DNA of 64,000 nucleotides from Caulobacter sp. (GCA_019636175.1 JAHBYC010000007.1:1-64000), one strand, 5' to 3'; numbered from the stretch's first letter, positions 42,549-51,907 are shown. Translations and numbers: made by a program. The notes: generated from the letters alone by a model not told the origin.

Positions 42549-45500
42549 TTGCAGTCGTCGAATTTCGGATTTCTTGAAACCCACGACACGCGGCTGCCGA
42601 AGCTCGCCGCGCTGGCGGAGCGCTATTTCAGCGATGACCCGCCGACCACTCTGATTAAACTTCGACAATACGCCGAAGTCCTGTGCGGACTTGTCGCCGC
42701 CAATGCGGGCCTGCTGGGCTTGCCTAATGAAACCTTCGCCGACCGACTTCGCCGCCTCCAATACGAACGCGTGGCGCCGAGGGAGGCCAGCGAGCTATTC
42801 CACCAACTTCGAACGCTCGGCAACCGCGCCGCCCACGAGGGGCTCGGCACCCATGCGGAGGCGCTTTCGGCACTCAAAATCGCCCGGGAACTGGGGATCT
42901 GGTTTCATCGCTCGTTTGGCGGAGAGGCCCGATTCAGTCCTGGCGCCTTCATTCCGCCCCGCCCTCCCGTAGACCCGACCCTCGAATTGAGAGCGGAGCT
43001 GGACCGTCTGCGCACGGAACTGGCCATGAGCCAGACCGAGAGCGAACGGGCCATGGCCGAAGCCGCCATGGAGGCCGAAGCGCGACTATCGGCCGAGATG
43101 CGGGCGGCCAGAGAAGCCGAGGAGAAGGCGGACTGGTCCCGGCTGGCCGAAGAGACGGACGCTCAGCTTCGCGAGCTCAGCGCCCGTCTTGCGGTTATCC
43201 AGGCAGCCTCCGAAGCCGACCCGGCGAAAACGCTGGCCTTCGTGGAGCGCAGCCAGGAGGGCGCCAGCAACATTCGCCTGGACGAGGCCGCGACCCGGAC
43301 CATCATCGACCAGCAGCTTCGCGACGCGGGCTGGGACGCCGACACCCAGCTTCTGCGCCACGCAAAGGGCAGCAGGCCGACCAAGGGCAAGAACCTCGCC
43401 ATCGCAGAATGGCCTACTGACAGCGGCCCTGCCGACTACGCTCTGTTCGTCGGGCTCAAACTGGTGGGTGTGATCGAGGCCAAGCGATCGAACCGCAATG
43501 TCATGACCGCCCTGCGTCAGGCGGAGCGCTATTCGGCCGGAATCAAGCTTTCCGAGGACCAGCTCTCCGAGGGAGCCCCATGGGGAGAGTTCCGAGCGCC
43601 CTTCGCTTTTTCGACCAACGGCCGGCCCTATCTACGCCAGCTGGAGACCGCATCGGGGATCTGGCGGCGAGATCTGCGCCGCGGGATCAATCCCGCCGGG
43701 GCGCTTCTCGGCTGGCCGACGCCACAGGGCCTGCTTGAGCGCCTCGAGGTCGACCGGGACGCCGCCGAGAGCTCGCTCAAAACTCAGGGTTTCGACTTTG
43801 GCTTTCCCCTGCGCCCCTACCAGCGCAAGGCCATCGAGGCCGTCGAGACGGGGCTGGCGGCCGACAGGCCGCACATGCTGATCGGCATGGCGACCGGGAC
43901 CGGCAAGACCAAGCTTGCCATCGCCATGCTCTACCGCCTGATCGCGGCCAAGCGGTTCCGGCGGGTCTGCTTTGTCGTGGACCGCAGCGCCCTCGGCGAC
44001 CAGACCGAGAAGGAATTCACCACGACCAAGGTGGTGAGCGGCAAGAGTTTCGCCGAAATCTTCGGCCTGAAGGGGCTGTCAGACGCCACGCCCGATCCTG
44101 AGACCCGAATTCACATCTGCACCATTCAAGGCCTGGTGAAGCGAGTGCTCTATGCCGACACCCCGGCTGACGCTCCGCCGGTGGATCAGTATGACTTGAT
44201 CGTCGTCGATGAATGCCACCGCGGCTACCTGCTTGATCGCGAGATGTCGGACGCGGAACTGAGCTTCCGCAGCCAGGACGACTACGTCTCCAAATACCGC
44301 CGGGTGCTTGACTATTTTGATGCGACCAAGATCGGTCTGACCGCCACCCCCGCGCTGCACACCGTCCAGATTTTCGGCGAACCTGTCTTCACCTATTCGT
44401 ACCGCGAAGCCGTGGTGGACGGCTTTCTGATCGACCATGAGCCGCCGGTCCGGATCACGACCGCCCTGGCGAAGGACGGCATCCACTTCATCGCCGAGGA
44501 GGAGGTCACCTTCATCCACGCGCCGACTGGCCAGACCGAACTCTTCAAATTGCCGGACGCCCTCGACTTCGAGGTCGAGGCCTTCAACAAGACCGTCATT
44601 ACCCCGCCCTTCAATCGGGCTGTGGCCGATGAACTGACCCGCCACATCGACCTTTCCGAACCGGACAAGACGCTGGTGTTTGCCGCATCCGATGCGCACG
44701 CCGACATCGTGGTGCAGTCATTGCGCGATGCGTTTCGTGCGGCCTATGGGGAGCTTGAGGACGCGGCGATCGAAAAGATCACCGGCAGCGTGGACAGGGT
44801 CGGAAAGCTCATTCTCAGCTACCGGAACGACACCTTCCCCAAGATCGCCGTGACGGTCGACCTCTTGACCACCGGCATCGATGTGCCGAAGATCACCAAT
44901 CTGGTTTTCCTGCGCCGGGTGAACAGCCGGATCCTCTATGAACAGATGCTGGGCCGGGCGACACGGCTGTGCCCCGAGATCGGCAAGGAGACCTTCCGGA
45001 TCTTTGACGCGGTGGACCTCTACAGCCGGCTCCAGAACCTGACCGAGATGAGGCCGGTGGCGTCGGACCCGGCCATCTCGCTGAGCCAGCTCCTGAACGA
45101 ACTCGCGGAGGTCGAAGACGCCCGGCACCGCGCCGACGTCCGCGATCAGATTATCGTCAAGCTCAGCCGGCGACTGAAGCGAATGACCCAGGAGGCTCGC
45201 GCCAAGGCACAGCTCGCCGCCGGTGAAACACCGGAGGACACGCTCGTTCGGTTCCGGACCGGATCAGTCGAAGAGCTGGTGAATTGGGTAAAGGCCCGCC
45301 CCGGCCTTGGTCCCGCCCTCGACTGGCAGACTGACGGTGGCGTGCCGGCCCTGATGCCGATCTCTGAGCATCCCGATGAAGTCGTAGACGTCAGCCACGG
45401 CTATGGCGGCGCCGACAAACCGGAGGATTACCTCAATTCGTTCGCCGCCTTCATCAAAGCCAACCTCAACCAGATCGCCGCCCTCACCACCGTTGTTCAG

Positions 45501-45923
45501 CGACCTCGAGACCTCACCCGCGCCGCGCTTCGGGACCTGAGACTGCAGTTGGACGCGCAAGGCTTCACTGACGCCAAGATTCGCCGAGCCTGGTCGGAGG
45601 CGAAGAATGAGGACATCGCCGCTTCGATCATCGGCTTCGTCCGCCAGGCCGCTCTTGGGGACCCGCTTGTTCCCTACGCCGACCGGGTCAAGCGGGCGGT
45701 CGAAAAGGTGAGCAGCCAGGGCGGCTGGTCGCCGGTCCAGAAGCGGTGGCTTCACCGCATCGGCGAACAGTTGGAGAAGGAGATCGTCGTCGATCGCACG
45801 TCTCTGGACGAGGAGCCCTTCCTGGCTGACGGGGGCTTCCGGATCCTCAACAAGCGGTTCGACGGACAGTTGGAGAAGGTCCTGTCGGACCTCAGTGAGG
45901 AAGTATGGCGAACGGCGAGCTGA
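42549..45923 (+). CDS. hsdR: Type I restriction endonuclease subunit R
   Basis: A 1124-residue translocase/nuclease subunit of the EcoEI type. A DUF4145 domain (about 30-120) is followed by a coiled-coil (145-220), the PD-(D/E)xK nuclease core with D296, E310 and K312 (PADYALFVGLKLVGVIEAK), helicase motif I ATGTGKT (448-454), motif II DECH (554-557), and an EcoEI_R_C-like C-terminus. The TTG at 42549 is preferred because GGGAGGG lies nine bases upstream and the protein then begins MQSSNFGFL as in relatives. It overlaps hsdM by 19 bp. Confidence 0.93.
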   Translation: MQSSNFGFLETHDTRLPKLAALAERYFSDDPPTTLIKLRQYAEVLCGLVAANAGLLGLPNETFADRLRRLQYERVAPREASELFHQLRTLGNRAAHEGLGTHAEALSALKIARELGIWFHRSFGGEARFSPGAFIPPRPPVDPTLELRAELDRLRTELAMSQTESERAMAEAAMEAEARLSAEMRAAREAEEKADWSRLAEETDAQLRELSARLAVIQAASEADPAKTLAFVERSQEGASNIRLDEAATRTIIDQQLRDAGWDADTQLLRHAKGSRPTKGKNLAIAEWPTDSGPADYALFVGLKLVGVIEAKRSNRNVMTALRQAERYSAGIKLSEDQLSEGAPWGEFRAPFAFSTNGRPYLRQLETASGIWRRDLRRGINPAGALLGWPTPQGLLERLEVDRDAAESSLKTQGFDFGFPLRPYQRKAIEAVETGLAADRPHMLIGMATGTGKTKLAIAMLYRLIAAKRFRRVCFVVDRSALGDQTEKEFTTTKVVSGKSFAEIFGLKGLSDATPDPETRIHICTIQGLVKRVLYADTPADAPPVDQYDLIVVDECHRGYLLDREMSDAELSFRSQDDYVSKYRRVLDYFDATKIGLTATPALHTVQIFGEPVFTYSYREAVVDGFLIDHEPPVRITTALAKDGIHFIAEEEVTFIHAPTGQTELFKLPDALDFEVEAFNKTVITPPFNRAVADELTRHIDLSEPDKTLVFAASDAHADIVVQSLRDAFRAAYGELEDAAIEKITGSVDRVGKLILSYRNDTFPKIAVTVDLLTTGIDVPKITNLVFLRRVNSRILYEQMLGRATRLCPEIGKETFRIFDAVDLYSRLQNLTEMRPVASDPAISLSQLLNELAEVEDARHRADVRDQIIVKLSRRLKRMTQEARAKAQLAAGETPEDTLVRFRTGSVEELVNWVKARPGLGPALDWQTDGGVPALMPISEHPDEVVDVSHGYGGADKPEDYLNSFAAFIKANLNQIAALTTVVQRPRDLTRAALRDLRLQLDAQGFTDAKIRRAWSEAKNEDIAASIIGFVRQAALGDPLVPYADRVKRAVEKVSSQGGWSPVQKRWLHRIGEQLEKEIVVDRTSLDEEPFLADGGFRILNKRFDGQLEKVLSDLSEEVWRTAS

Positions 45924-47386
45924 CCCGGGGACGGGTCACCACCCAGGACATTGTCAGCAAGCTCTGGAGCCTCTGCCACGTCCTGCGCGACGACGGCGTG
46001 AGCTATCAGGAGTACGTCACTGAGCTGACCTTCCTGCTATTCCTCAAGATGCTGGAGGAGACCGGCCGGGAGGAGCGTCTTCCTGAAGCTTACCGCTGGA
46101 ACCAGATCGCCCGGCGCGAGGGCGTCGATCAGCTCGACCACTACAAGCGCGCCCTGCTGGATCTCGGGCAAGCTCCTGATCCCACGGTGCAGGCCATCTT
46201 CACCGACGCCCAGACCAAGCTGCGCAAGCCGGCCAACCTCAAGACACTGACCACGGCTATCGACGGCCTGGACTGGTTCTCGGCGCGGGAGGAGGGGCTC
46301 GGCGAGCTCTATGAAGGACTGCTGGAAAAGAACGCGGCGGAGAAGAAGTCTGGCGCGGGCCAGTACTTCACACCCCGCCCCCTGATCGATTGCATCGTGC
46401 GGCTGATGAAGCCTCAGCCGGGGGAGGTAATCCAGGACCCGGCCGCTGGGACGGGCGGCTTCCTCGTCGCCGCCGACCGCTACATCAAGGACGCCACCGA
46501 CGACCTGTACGGCCTGCCCCAGGCCCAGGTCTTCTTCCAGCGGCACAACGCCTTCACCGGCGTCGAACTGGTCCCTGACACCCACCGCCTCGCCCTGATG
46601 AATCTGATGCTGCACGGCATCGAGGGTCCGATCGTTCTGGGCGACAGCCTTTCGCCGGATGGAGAAGCGCTGGGCAAGGCGGACCTGATCCTCACCAACC
46701 CGCCCTTCGGCACCAAGAAGGGCGGCGGGCGGCCCAGCCGCTCGGACTTCTCGATCACCGCCGACACCTCGAACAAGCAGCTGGCCTTCGTCGAGCACAT
46801 CGTCCGCGCCCTCAAGCCGGGCGGCCGCGCGGCGGTGGTCCTGCCGGACAATGTGCTGTTCGAGGACAACACCGGCCGCCGCCTGCGCCAGTGGGTGATG
46901 GAGTTGGCCGACCTGCACACGATCCTGAGGCTGCCGACGGGCATCTTCTACGCCCAAGGGGTCAAGACCAACGTCTTGTTCCTGCGCCGGGGCGCGAAGG
47001 ACCGAGCCAACACCCAGGCCGTCTGGGTCTACGACATGCGCGCCAACATGGCCGCGTTCGGCAAGACGCGACCACTCACGCTGGCTGACTTCGCGGCATT
47101 CGAGACCGCCTACGGCGAGGATTCGAACGGCGCTTCACCGCGCACGGAAGAGGGCCCGGATGGTCGCTTCCGCCGCTTCAGCCGCGAGGACATCGCCGCC
47201 CGCAACGACAACCTCGACATCGCCTGGCTGCGCGATGACAGCGCGGAAGCCGAGGACGACCTGGTCGAGCCGGAGGACATCGCTGCGGCGATTATGGGCC
47301 ATCTACGGGCGGCGCTAGCCGAGGTGGAGGCGGTGGAGGAGGAATTGGCTGCCGAAGGGGTGGCGCTGGTTGAGGTGGACGGATGA
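45905..47386 (+). CDS. hsdM: Type I restriction-modification DNA adenine methyltransferase subunit M
   Basis: A 493-residue N6-adenine methyltransferase. An N-terminal HsdM_N helical domain (QDIVSKLWSLCHVLRDDGVSYQEYVTELTFLLFLKML) is followed by the SAM-binding motif I DPAAGTGGF (178-186) and catalytic motif IV NPPF (265-268). GAGGAAGT stands before the ATG inside the end of hsdR, and the stop overlaps hsdS (ATGA). It modifies host DNA together with HsdS and is needed by HsdR. Confidence 0.96.
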   Translation: MANGELTRGRVTTQDIVSKLWSLCHVLRDDGVSYQEYVTELTFLLFLKMLEETGREERLPEAYRWNQIARREGVDQLDHYKRALLDLGQAPDPTVQAIFTDAQTKLRKPANLKTLTTAIDGLDWFSAREEGLGELYEGLLEKNAAEKKSGAGQYFTPRPLIDCIVRLMKPQPGEVIQDPAAGTGGFLVAADRYIKDATDDLYGLPQAQVFFQRHNAFTGVELVPDTHRLALMNLMLHGIEGPIVLGDSLSPDGEALGKADLILTNPPFGTKKGGGRPSRSDFSITADTSNKQLAFVEHIVRALKPGGRAAVVLPDNVLFEDNTGRRLRQWVMELADLHTILRLPTGIFYAQGVKTNVLFLRRGAKDRANTQAVWVYDMRANMAAFGKTRPLTLADFAAFETAYGEDSNGASPRTEEGPDGRFRRFSREDIAARNDNLDIAWLRDDSAEAEDDLVEPEDIAAAIMGHLRAALAEVEAVEEELAAEGVALVEVDG

Positions 47387-48822
47387 AGCCGCCGGGTTGG
47401 GCGGAAACGCCGCTTGCCGCCGTTGCGACTAAGATCGGTAGTGGGGCCACCCCTAGGGGCGGGAGCGAATCGTACACTAGAGAGGGTGTGCCCCTCATTC
47501 GCTCCATGAATGTGCATTTCGATGGTGTGCGCCTCGAAGGCTTAGCTCATCTGGACGACACCCAAGCGGCGGCATTGGCCAATGTCGAAGTTGCGGCAGG
47601 AGACGTCCTGCTGAATATCACCGGTGCATCAATCGGTCGGGTTGCTGTTGCGCCCGCCATCCTTGCTGGTGCCCGGGTCAATCAGCACGTCTCGATCATT
47701 CGACTGGCGGCCGGATTGGAACCACAGTTTGTCCGGGCTTATCTTGCCTCCCCCGTCGCCCAAGCAATCATCGGTGGTGAGAACTATGGGGTGACACGTC
47801 CGGCCCTAACGAAGGGCCTGATCGAGGAAATGAGGATCCCTGTTGCCCCTCTCGCAGAGCAGCGAAGGATCGTGGCGAAGCTCGACGGCCTGATCACCAG
47901 CACGGCGCGCGCGCGCGCTGAACTCGATCGCGTGCCGGCGCTGGCCACGCGTTACAAGCAGTCGGTGCTGGGGAGAGCGTTTAGCGGGCAGTTGACGGCG
48001 GCGTGGCGTGCTGCCCAGTCTGCCTTCGAGCCTATCTCACCCCGTAGCGAAGGCGACATCCGAGCGAAATACCGGACGGCCGGCGCTTCTACCGGCTTCA
48101 CGCCGCCATATGGAATTCCCAAAAGCTGGCGCTGGCTGCGGCTGCCGGAACTTGGAGACATGGATCGCGGCAAGTCGCGCCATCGGCCTCGTGACGACCC
48201 CCGGCTTTTCGGTGGCCTCTTCCCATTTGTGCAGACTGGAGAGGTGCGTGCGGCCGACCGTTACCTGACCAGCTATGCTAAGACATACAGCCCCTTCGGT
48301 CTCGAGCAGAGCAGGCTTTGGCCCGCCGGGACCGTGTGCATCACTATTGCAGCGAATATCGCCGAGACTGCGATCCTGGGAATCGATGCGTGCTTTCCAG
48401 ACAGCGTTGTAGGCTTCAGCGCTGATCAGGCGCGCTGCCTGCCCGAATACGTCGAGTATTTTATCCGAACGGCAAAGGCCGACCTGGAGCAGTTCGCGCC
48501 GGCGACCGCGCAGAAGAACATCAACTTGGAGGTCCTTGGAGCTATCCGCCTGCCGGTTCCGCCTCTGGGTGAACAAGCCGAAATTGTCCGCAAGATCGAC
48601 GTCGCCTTCGCCGAAATTGACCGTCTCTCCGCCGAAACCTCAGCCGCGCGCAAGCTCCTCGACCGTCTCGACCAAGCTGTTCTCGCCAAGGCCTTCCGTG
48701 GCGACCTTGTGCCGCAAGACCCGGCCGACGAGCCGGCCAGCGTCCTGCTTGACCTCATCCGCGCCGAACGGGCCGGCGCGCCCAAGGGCAAGCGAGAGCG
48801 AAGACCTCGAGAAGCAGCGTGA
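47383..48822 (+). CDS. hsdS: Type I restriction-modification specificity subunit S
   Basis: A 479-residue specificity subunit with two target-recognition domains. TRD1 begins GWAETPLAAVATKIGSGATPRGGS and TRD2 begins SWRWLRLPELGDMDRGKSRHRP; each is followed by a conserved helix (LAEQRRIVAKLDGLITSTARARAELDRV and LGEQAEIVRKIDVAFAEIDRLS). The two halves imply a bipartite recognition sequence, which cannot be read from the protein. The stop codon overlaps the next gene (GTGA). Confidence 0.95.
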   Translation: MKPPGWAETPLAAVATKIGSGATPRGGSESYTREGVPLIRSMNVHFDGVRLEGLAHLDDTQAAALANVEVAAGDVLLNITGASIGRVAVAPAILAGARVNQHVSIIRLAAGLEPQFVRAYLASPVAQAIIGGENYGVTRPALTKGLIEEMRIPVAPLAEQRRIVAKLDGLITSTARARAELDRVPALATRYKQSVLGRAFSGQLTAAWRAAQSAFEPISPRSEGDIRAKYRTAGASTGFTPPYGIPKSWRWLRLPELGDMDRGKSRHRPRDDPRLFGGLFPFVQTGEVRAADRYLTSYAKTYSPFGLEQSRLWPAGTVCITIAANIAETAILGIDACFPDSVVGFSADQARCLPEYVEYFIRTAKADLEQFAPATAQKNINLEVLGAIRLPVPPLGEQAEIVRKIDVAFAEIDRLSAETSAARKLLDRLDQAVLAKAFRGDLVPQDPADEPASVLLDLIRAERAGAPKGKRERRPREAA

Positions 48823-49796
48823 GGGTCTTCATCGTCAATGTAGGCCAGCAAAACTACCTCTGGCCGGACTGCCTTGCGCGGAACACCGTCGCGACCGTCG
48901 ACAACGTCGCCGTCCATCACTTCTGGGATCAGCGAGACCGCAAGGGGTACATTGAGCACGCGCTCGCGCACCTGAAGACAGCGCGCAACGAGACGCCGAC
49001 ACGAGCGGTCGCATCCCGCTGGTACGGGCTGATGGAGGCGATCACCGAGACGGGCGGCGACATCTGGATCCACCGGGAAAAGGAACAGCTATGGTGGACG
49101 ACCTCCCTCGGCGATCCCGTCCAGACCGAGCGCCGACCGTCCTTCAACGCCGTGCGCGACGGGCCGGAGATCTTTGAACTCCACAAGCCCTGCGAGCCGT
49201 GGTCGGACCGAAACCGGAAGGGTGGAAAGCTCTCCTGGGACGGGCTGCATCCCAAGGCCAAGGACTTCCTGTTCACGGAGGGGACGCTCCAGCAGCTTGC
49301 TCCTGACAACGCCGCCTATGCTCTGGCGCTGATCGCCGGTGACGACCTTTCTGGATGGCACAACCAGCCGACCTGGCAGGCGAAGTCCGACCGCGCCGGG
49401 CGGTCCGCCGTAACGTCATTCAGCCCCGCCCAACGGGCGGCCTGGCGCATGGCCGATACGGCGCTGGCCACGGTGGCACAGTCCAACGGACAGCAAGCGC
49501 TCCGAACGATCAAGAACAAGGACTGTCTGTTCACTCGTGAGGAACTGCGGGAGTATATCCAGTCACTGATCCTCGATCAGGATGAGCTCTGCGCGATTAC
49601 GGGCATCCCGCTCCAGTTCGATGGCGCGCAGGAGGACTCCGAACTGTTGGCCTCACTGGACCGGATCGACAGCAACGGCCATTACGAGCGCGGAAACCTC
49701 CAGGTCGTCTGTCGCTTCGTGAACCGCTGGAAGAGCGACGCCAGGGATGAGGAGTTTCGGCGGCTGATCGAGCTGGTGCGGACCTCGCGGTTCTAG
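48819..49796 (+). CDS. HNH-type nuclease-like protein coupled to the type I R-M operon
   Basis: A 325-residue protein whose GTG start overlaps the hsdS stop. The C-terminal 75 residues read as an HNH-type nuclease domain: C258-A-I-T-G (DELCAITGIPLQF), D281-RID (SLLDRID-like, seen as LASLDRIDSNGHYERGNLQVVCRFVNRWKSD) with H288, N293, C298 and N302. The N-terminal 105 residues (FIVNVGQQNYLWPDCLARNTVA, GGDIWIHREKEQLWWTTSL) look like a beta-rich reader module, possibly PUA/EVE-like, though this is only an impression. A modification-dependent nuclease that accompanies the R-M system is a reasonable hypothesis. Confidence 0.72.
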   Translation: MRVFIVNVGQQNYLWPDCLARNTVATVDNVAVHHFWDQRDRKGYIEHALAHLKTARNETPTRAVASRWYGLMEAITETGGDIWIHREKEQLWWTTSLGDPVQTERRPSFNAVRDGPEIFELHKPCEPWSDRNRKGGKLSWDGLHPKAKDFLFTEGTLQQLAPDNAAYALALIAGDDLSGWHNQPTWQAKSDRAGRSAVTSFSPAQRAAWRMADTALATVAQSNGQQALRTIKNKDCLFTREELREYIQSLILDQDELCAITGIPLQFDGAQEDSELLASLDRIDSNGHYERGNLQVVCRFVNRWKSDARDEEFRRLIELVRTSRF

Positions 49797-49809
49797 GTCA
49801 CGGTCGACC

Positions 49810-50412
49810 TCAGTAGGCCGACACCAGCGAAGGCGGGTCGCCGGTCGCCCAGGCCTGTCCGAAACTGTTCGCATCCTCCATTTGCTTGCCAAGCACCCCA
49901 AGCCACCCGCCTTCCCAGGTCCCGAACGCTGATCGGCCATCGGGCAGGGTCAGTTTTTGCGGAAGGGTGCGGATCAGGTAGACGGGATTCTGGCCGGCGC
50001 CGTACTCGGCGCCCAGTTCCGCGAAATCTTCTCCCGCCATGACGAATACCGCCTTGCCACCCCGTGACAGGGTGACCTTTCCGAACTTCCGATCCTTCAG
50101 GGCCTCGGCCGTCTGAAACAACTCACGGGTCAGATCGATGGTCGCCGCATCGCCGAGAGTCACAAGGTTCACCGTGATGTCGCGCGGGTGAACGAACCAG
50201 GCCCGGTAGACATGGATGCCGGCCGCATGATTGCGCTCATCTTTCGCCAGCGCCGCCGCGACCGGCGCCCAGGCGGTAAGATTGAACACCAAAATCAGAG
50301 CCAGGGCGGTGGCGGCGCCGATCGCCCATTTACGTCGATGCGTATCGACTGGAGGCGGGGTTTGAGGAGGCGCGACCGCCTCGCCTTCAGGCTCGCTGTC
50401 CGGTTCTTCCAT
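49810..50412 (-). CDS. Hypothetical membrane-anchored protein
   Basis: A 200-residue protein: an acidic, proline-rich N-terminal tail (about 1-25), one membrane helix (WAIGAATALALILVFNLTAW) and a 145-residue extracytoplasmic domain with TVNLVTLGDAATIDLTRELFQTA and GKAVFVMAGEDFAELG. Topology suggests an inner-membrane protein with a periplasmic domain. It is convergent with the HNH gene, 13 bp apart, and precedes the integrase gene on the same strand. I recognise no family. Confidence 0.65.
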   Translation of the reverse strand: MEEPDSEPEGEAVAPPQTPPPVDTHRRKWAIGAATALALILVFNLTAWAPVAAALAKDERNHAAGIHVYRAWFVHPRDITVNLVTLGDAATIDLTRELFQTAEALKDRKFGKVTLSRGGKAVFVMAGEDFAELGAEYGAGQNPVYLIRTLPQKLTLPDGRSAFGTWEGGWLGVLGKQMEDANSFGQAWATGDPPSLVSAY

Positions 50413-50504
50413 GGCGCTTATTCCCCCAGTGCGTGAAACCTATGGTTCACCACCGAAGGAGTCCCTCCCTCGAGAAGTCGGACGTGAGGCCGACCGATTT
50501 CGTC

Positions 50505-51731
50505 CTATGCCACGATGAAATCCATAGGGGCGCGGGGGGCGCGTTCCATCGTCCGGGCGGCGTCAAGATAGTCGGCCCACCAGCCCATCATCTTGCGTCG
50601 CTGCGGCAACCACTCCGCGGCGTTGTAGGCCGCCCGGACCTCGTCCCGTTCGGCGTGGGCCAACTGACGCTCCACCCAGTCACGATTGAAGCCATGCTCA
50701 TTGAGGATCGTTGACGCGGTCGACCGGAAGCCATGCACCGTGGCCCGGCTGTGGTAGCCCATGCGATAGAGTGCATAGATCATGGTGTTTTCGGAGATTG
50801 CTCCGGTCGTCGTGGCGGCCGGGAACAACAGGTCGTCGGCCGGCCATCCGGCGCGAAGGTCCTTAAGGACGGCCACGGCCTGTTTCGACAGCGGGACCAC
50901 GTGCTCGGTCCGCATCTTCATGCGCTCGGCGGGGATCCGCCACAACGGTTCCGCCCCATCAAGCCCTTCAAATTCGCACCAGGCTGCAAATCGCGTTTCC
51001 GAGGTACGCACGAAGGTCAGCAGGGTCAACTTCAACGCCAGTTGGGTCTGCAAATCACCGCTGTACCCCTCCAGAGCGACGAGGAAATCAGGCAAGTCCC
51101 TGGCCTTCAGGGATGCGCGGCGTTTCGGGGGCGGCCGGGTGCTCAGGGCCGGCGCGAGGTCTGCCGCCGGATTCGAGGTCACCAGTCGCTCCGCCTTGGC
51201 GAACCGGAAGATGTCCTGAAGATAGTTTCCCACCCGACGCGCTGTCTCGACTGCGCCTCGCGCCTCGATCGCTCGCAGGGCTGCCAGAACGTCATCCGAC
51301 GTGACGTCATCAATAGCCGCGTCCCCGAAGGCGCCGAAGGTGTCGTCCTCGATCCGTCGCCAGACCCGCTCGGCGTATCCGGCCACCCAGCGGGATTTGC
51401 GCGCTTCGAACCAGCGTGCCGCCACGCTGCGGAATTGAGCCCTGGCGGTTTCGTCAACCTTGCGCTTCTCCCGCGCCTTCAATTCGCACGGGTCCTGGCC
51501 TTCCCTCAGGCGCTTTCTGGCGTCGTCGCGGAGGTTGCGCGCCTCGACCAGCGTCACCTCGGCGCCGCTGCCGAGCGCCAGGGTCTTGCGCTTGCCATCG
51601 AACCGGTAGTCGACCCGCCAAAGCCTTGAACCCTTTGGGGTCACCAGAAGATAGAGCCCGCCGCTGTCAGCCATCTTGTACGGCTTGGCCTGAGGCTTGG
51701 CGTTCCTGACTCCGACGGCAGTGAGGCTCAT
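50505..51731 (-). CDS. int: P4-type tyrosine recombinase (island integrase)
   Basis: A 408-residue integrase. An N-terminal DUF4102/arm-binding domain (LTAVGVRNAKPQAKPYKMADSGGLYLLV) is followed by a SAM-like core-binding domain and the catalytic domain with R242 (TFVRTSETR), H333-x-x-R336 (VHGFRSTASTIL), H359 (QLAHAERD) and the nucleophile Y369 (AAYNAAEW). All catalytic residues are present, so it should be active. It reads away from the tRNA gene 162 bp to its right, the typical arrangement for tRNA-integrating islands. Confidence 0.94.
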   Translation of the reverse strand: MSLTAVGVRNAKPQAKPYKMADSGGLYLLVTPKGSRLWRVDYRFDGKRKTLALGSGAEVTLVEARNLRDDARKRLREGQDPCELKAREKRKVDETARAQFRSVAARWFEARKSRWVAGYAERVWRRIEDDTFGAFGDAAIDDVTSDDVLAALRAIEARGAVETARRVGNYLQDIFRFAKAERLVTSNPAADLAPALSTRPPPKRRASLKARDLPDFLVALEGYSGDLQTQLALKLTLLTFVRTSETRFAAWCEFEGLDGAEPLWRIPAERMKMRTEHVVPLSKQAVAVLKDLRAGWPADDLLFPAATTTGAISENTMIYALYRMGYHSRATVHGFRSTASTILNEHGFNRDWVERQLAHAERDEVRAAYNAAEWLPQRRKMMGWWADYLDAARTMERAPRAPMDFIVA

Positions 51732-51782
51732 TGACGGTATCCTGAGAGCCGAGCGGCTCCGATACCGCCTTGGATACCGTCA
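51732..51782. promoter_or_regulatory. Inverted repeat directly upstream of the integrase gene
   Basis: TGACGGTATCC (51732-51742) and GGATACCGTCA (51772-51782) are perfect inverted 11-bp arms; a third GATACCG core lies between them at 51761-51767 beside GAGCCG/CGGCTC. The position, touching the integrase start codon, fits integrase arm sites or an operator for autoregulation or an excisionase. Confidence 0.55.
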
Positions 51783-51891
51783 CGATTGATCGGATGCAAC
51801 TGGACGCCGCCGGATCACTTTAAACAATAGTTTATATAAATCGGTGCCTTGTGGCCCCTTAGCGAACTTCTCCGGAACCTCCCGGACGCAG

Positions 51892-51907
51892 AGTGGTAGG
51901 CGCGGCA
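51892..51907 (+). repeat. Island attachment repeat, tRNA copy (att)
   Basis: AGTGGTAGGCGCGGCA covers, on the opposite strand, the last bases of the tRNA T-stem, the 3' acceptor strand, the discriminator, CCA and two further bases. It is identical to 19865-19880 in the same orientation. Confidence 0.78.

Larger units (their letters stand above)
19865..51907. mobile_element. Integrated genomic island carrying nitrate respiration and a type I R-M system
   Basis: A segment of about 32.0 kb bounded by 16-bp direct repeats, one being the 3' end of a tRNA gene, with a tyrosine integrase at the tRNA-proximal end reading away from the tRNA. Contents in order: HTH gene, nitrate-respiration operon with molybdenum-cofactor and NO-defence genes, unknown proteins, P-loop ATPase, AlpA-like gene, hsdRMS plus an HNH gene, and integrase. 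No conjugation, relaxase or phage structural genes are visible, so movement would need help. The cargo may have been assembled in steps. Confidence 0.72.
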
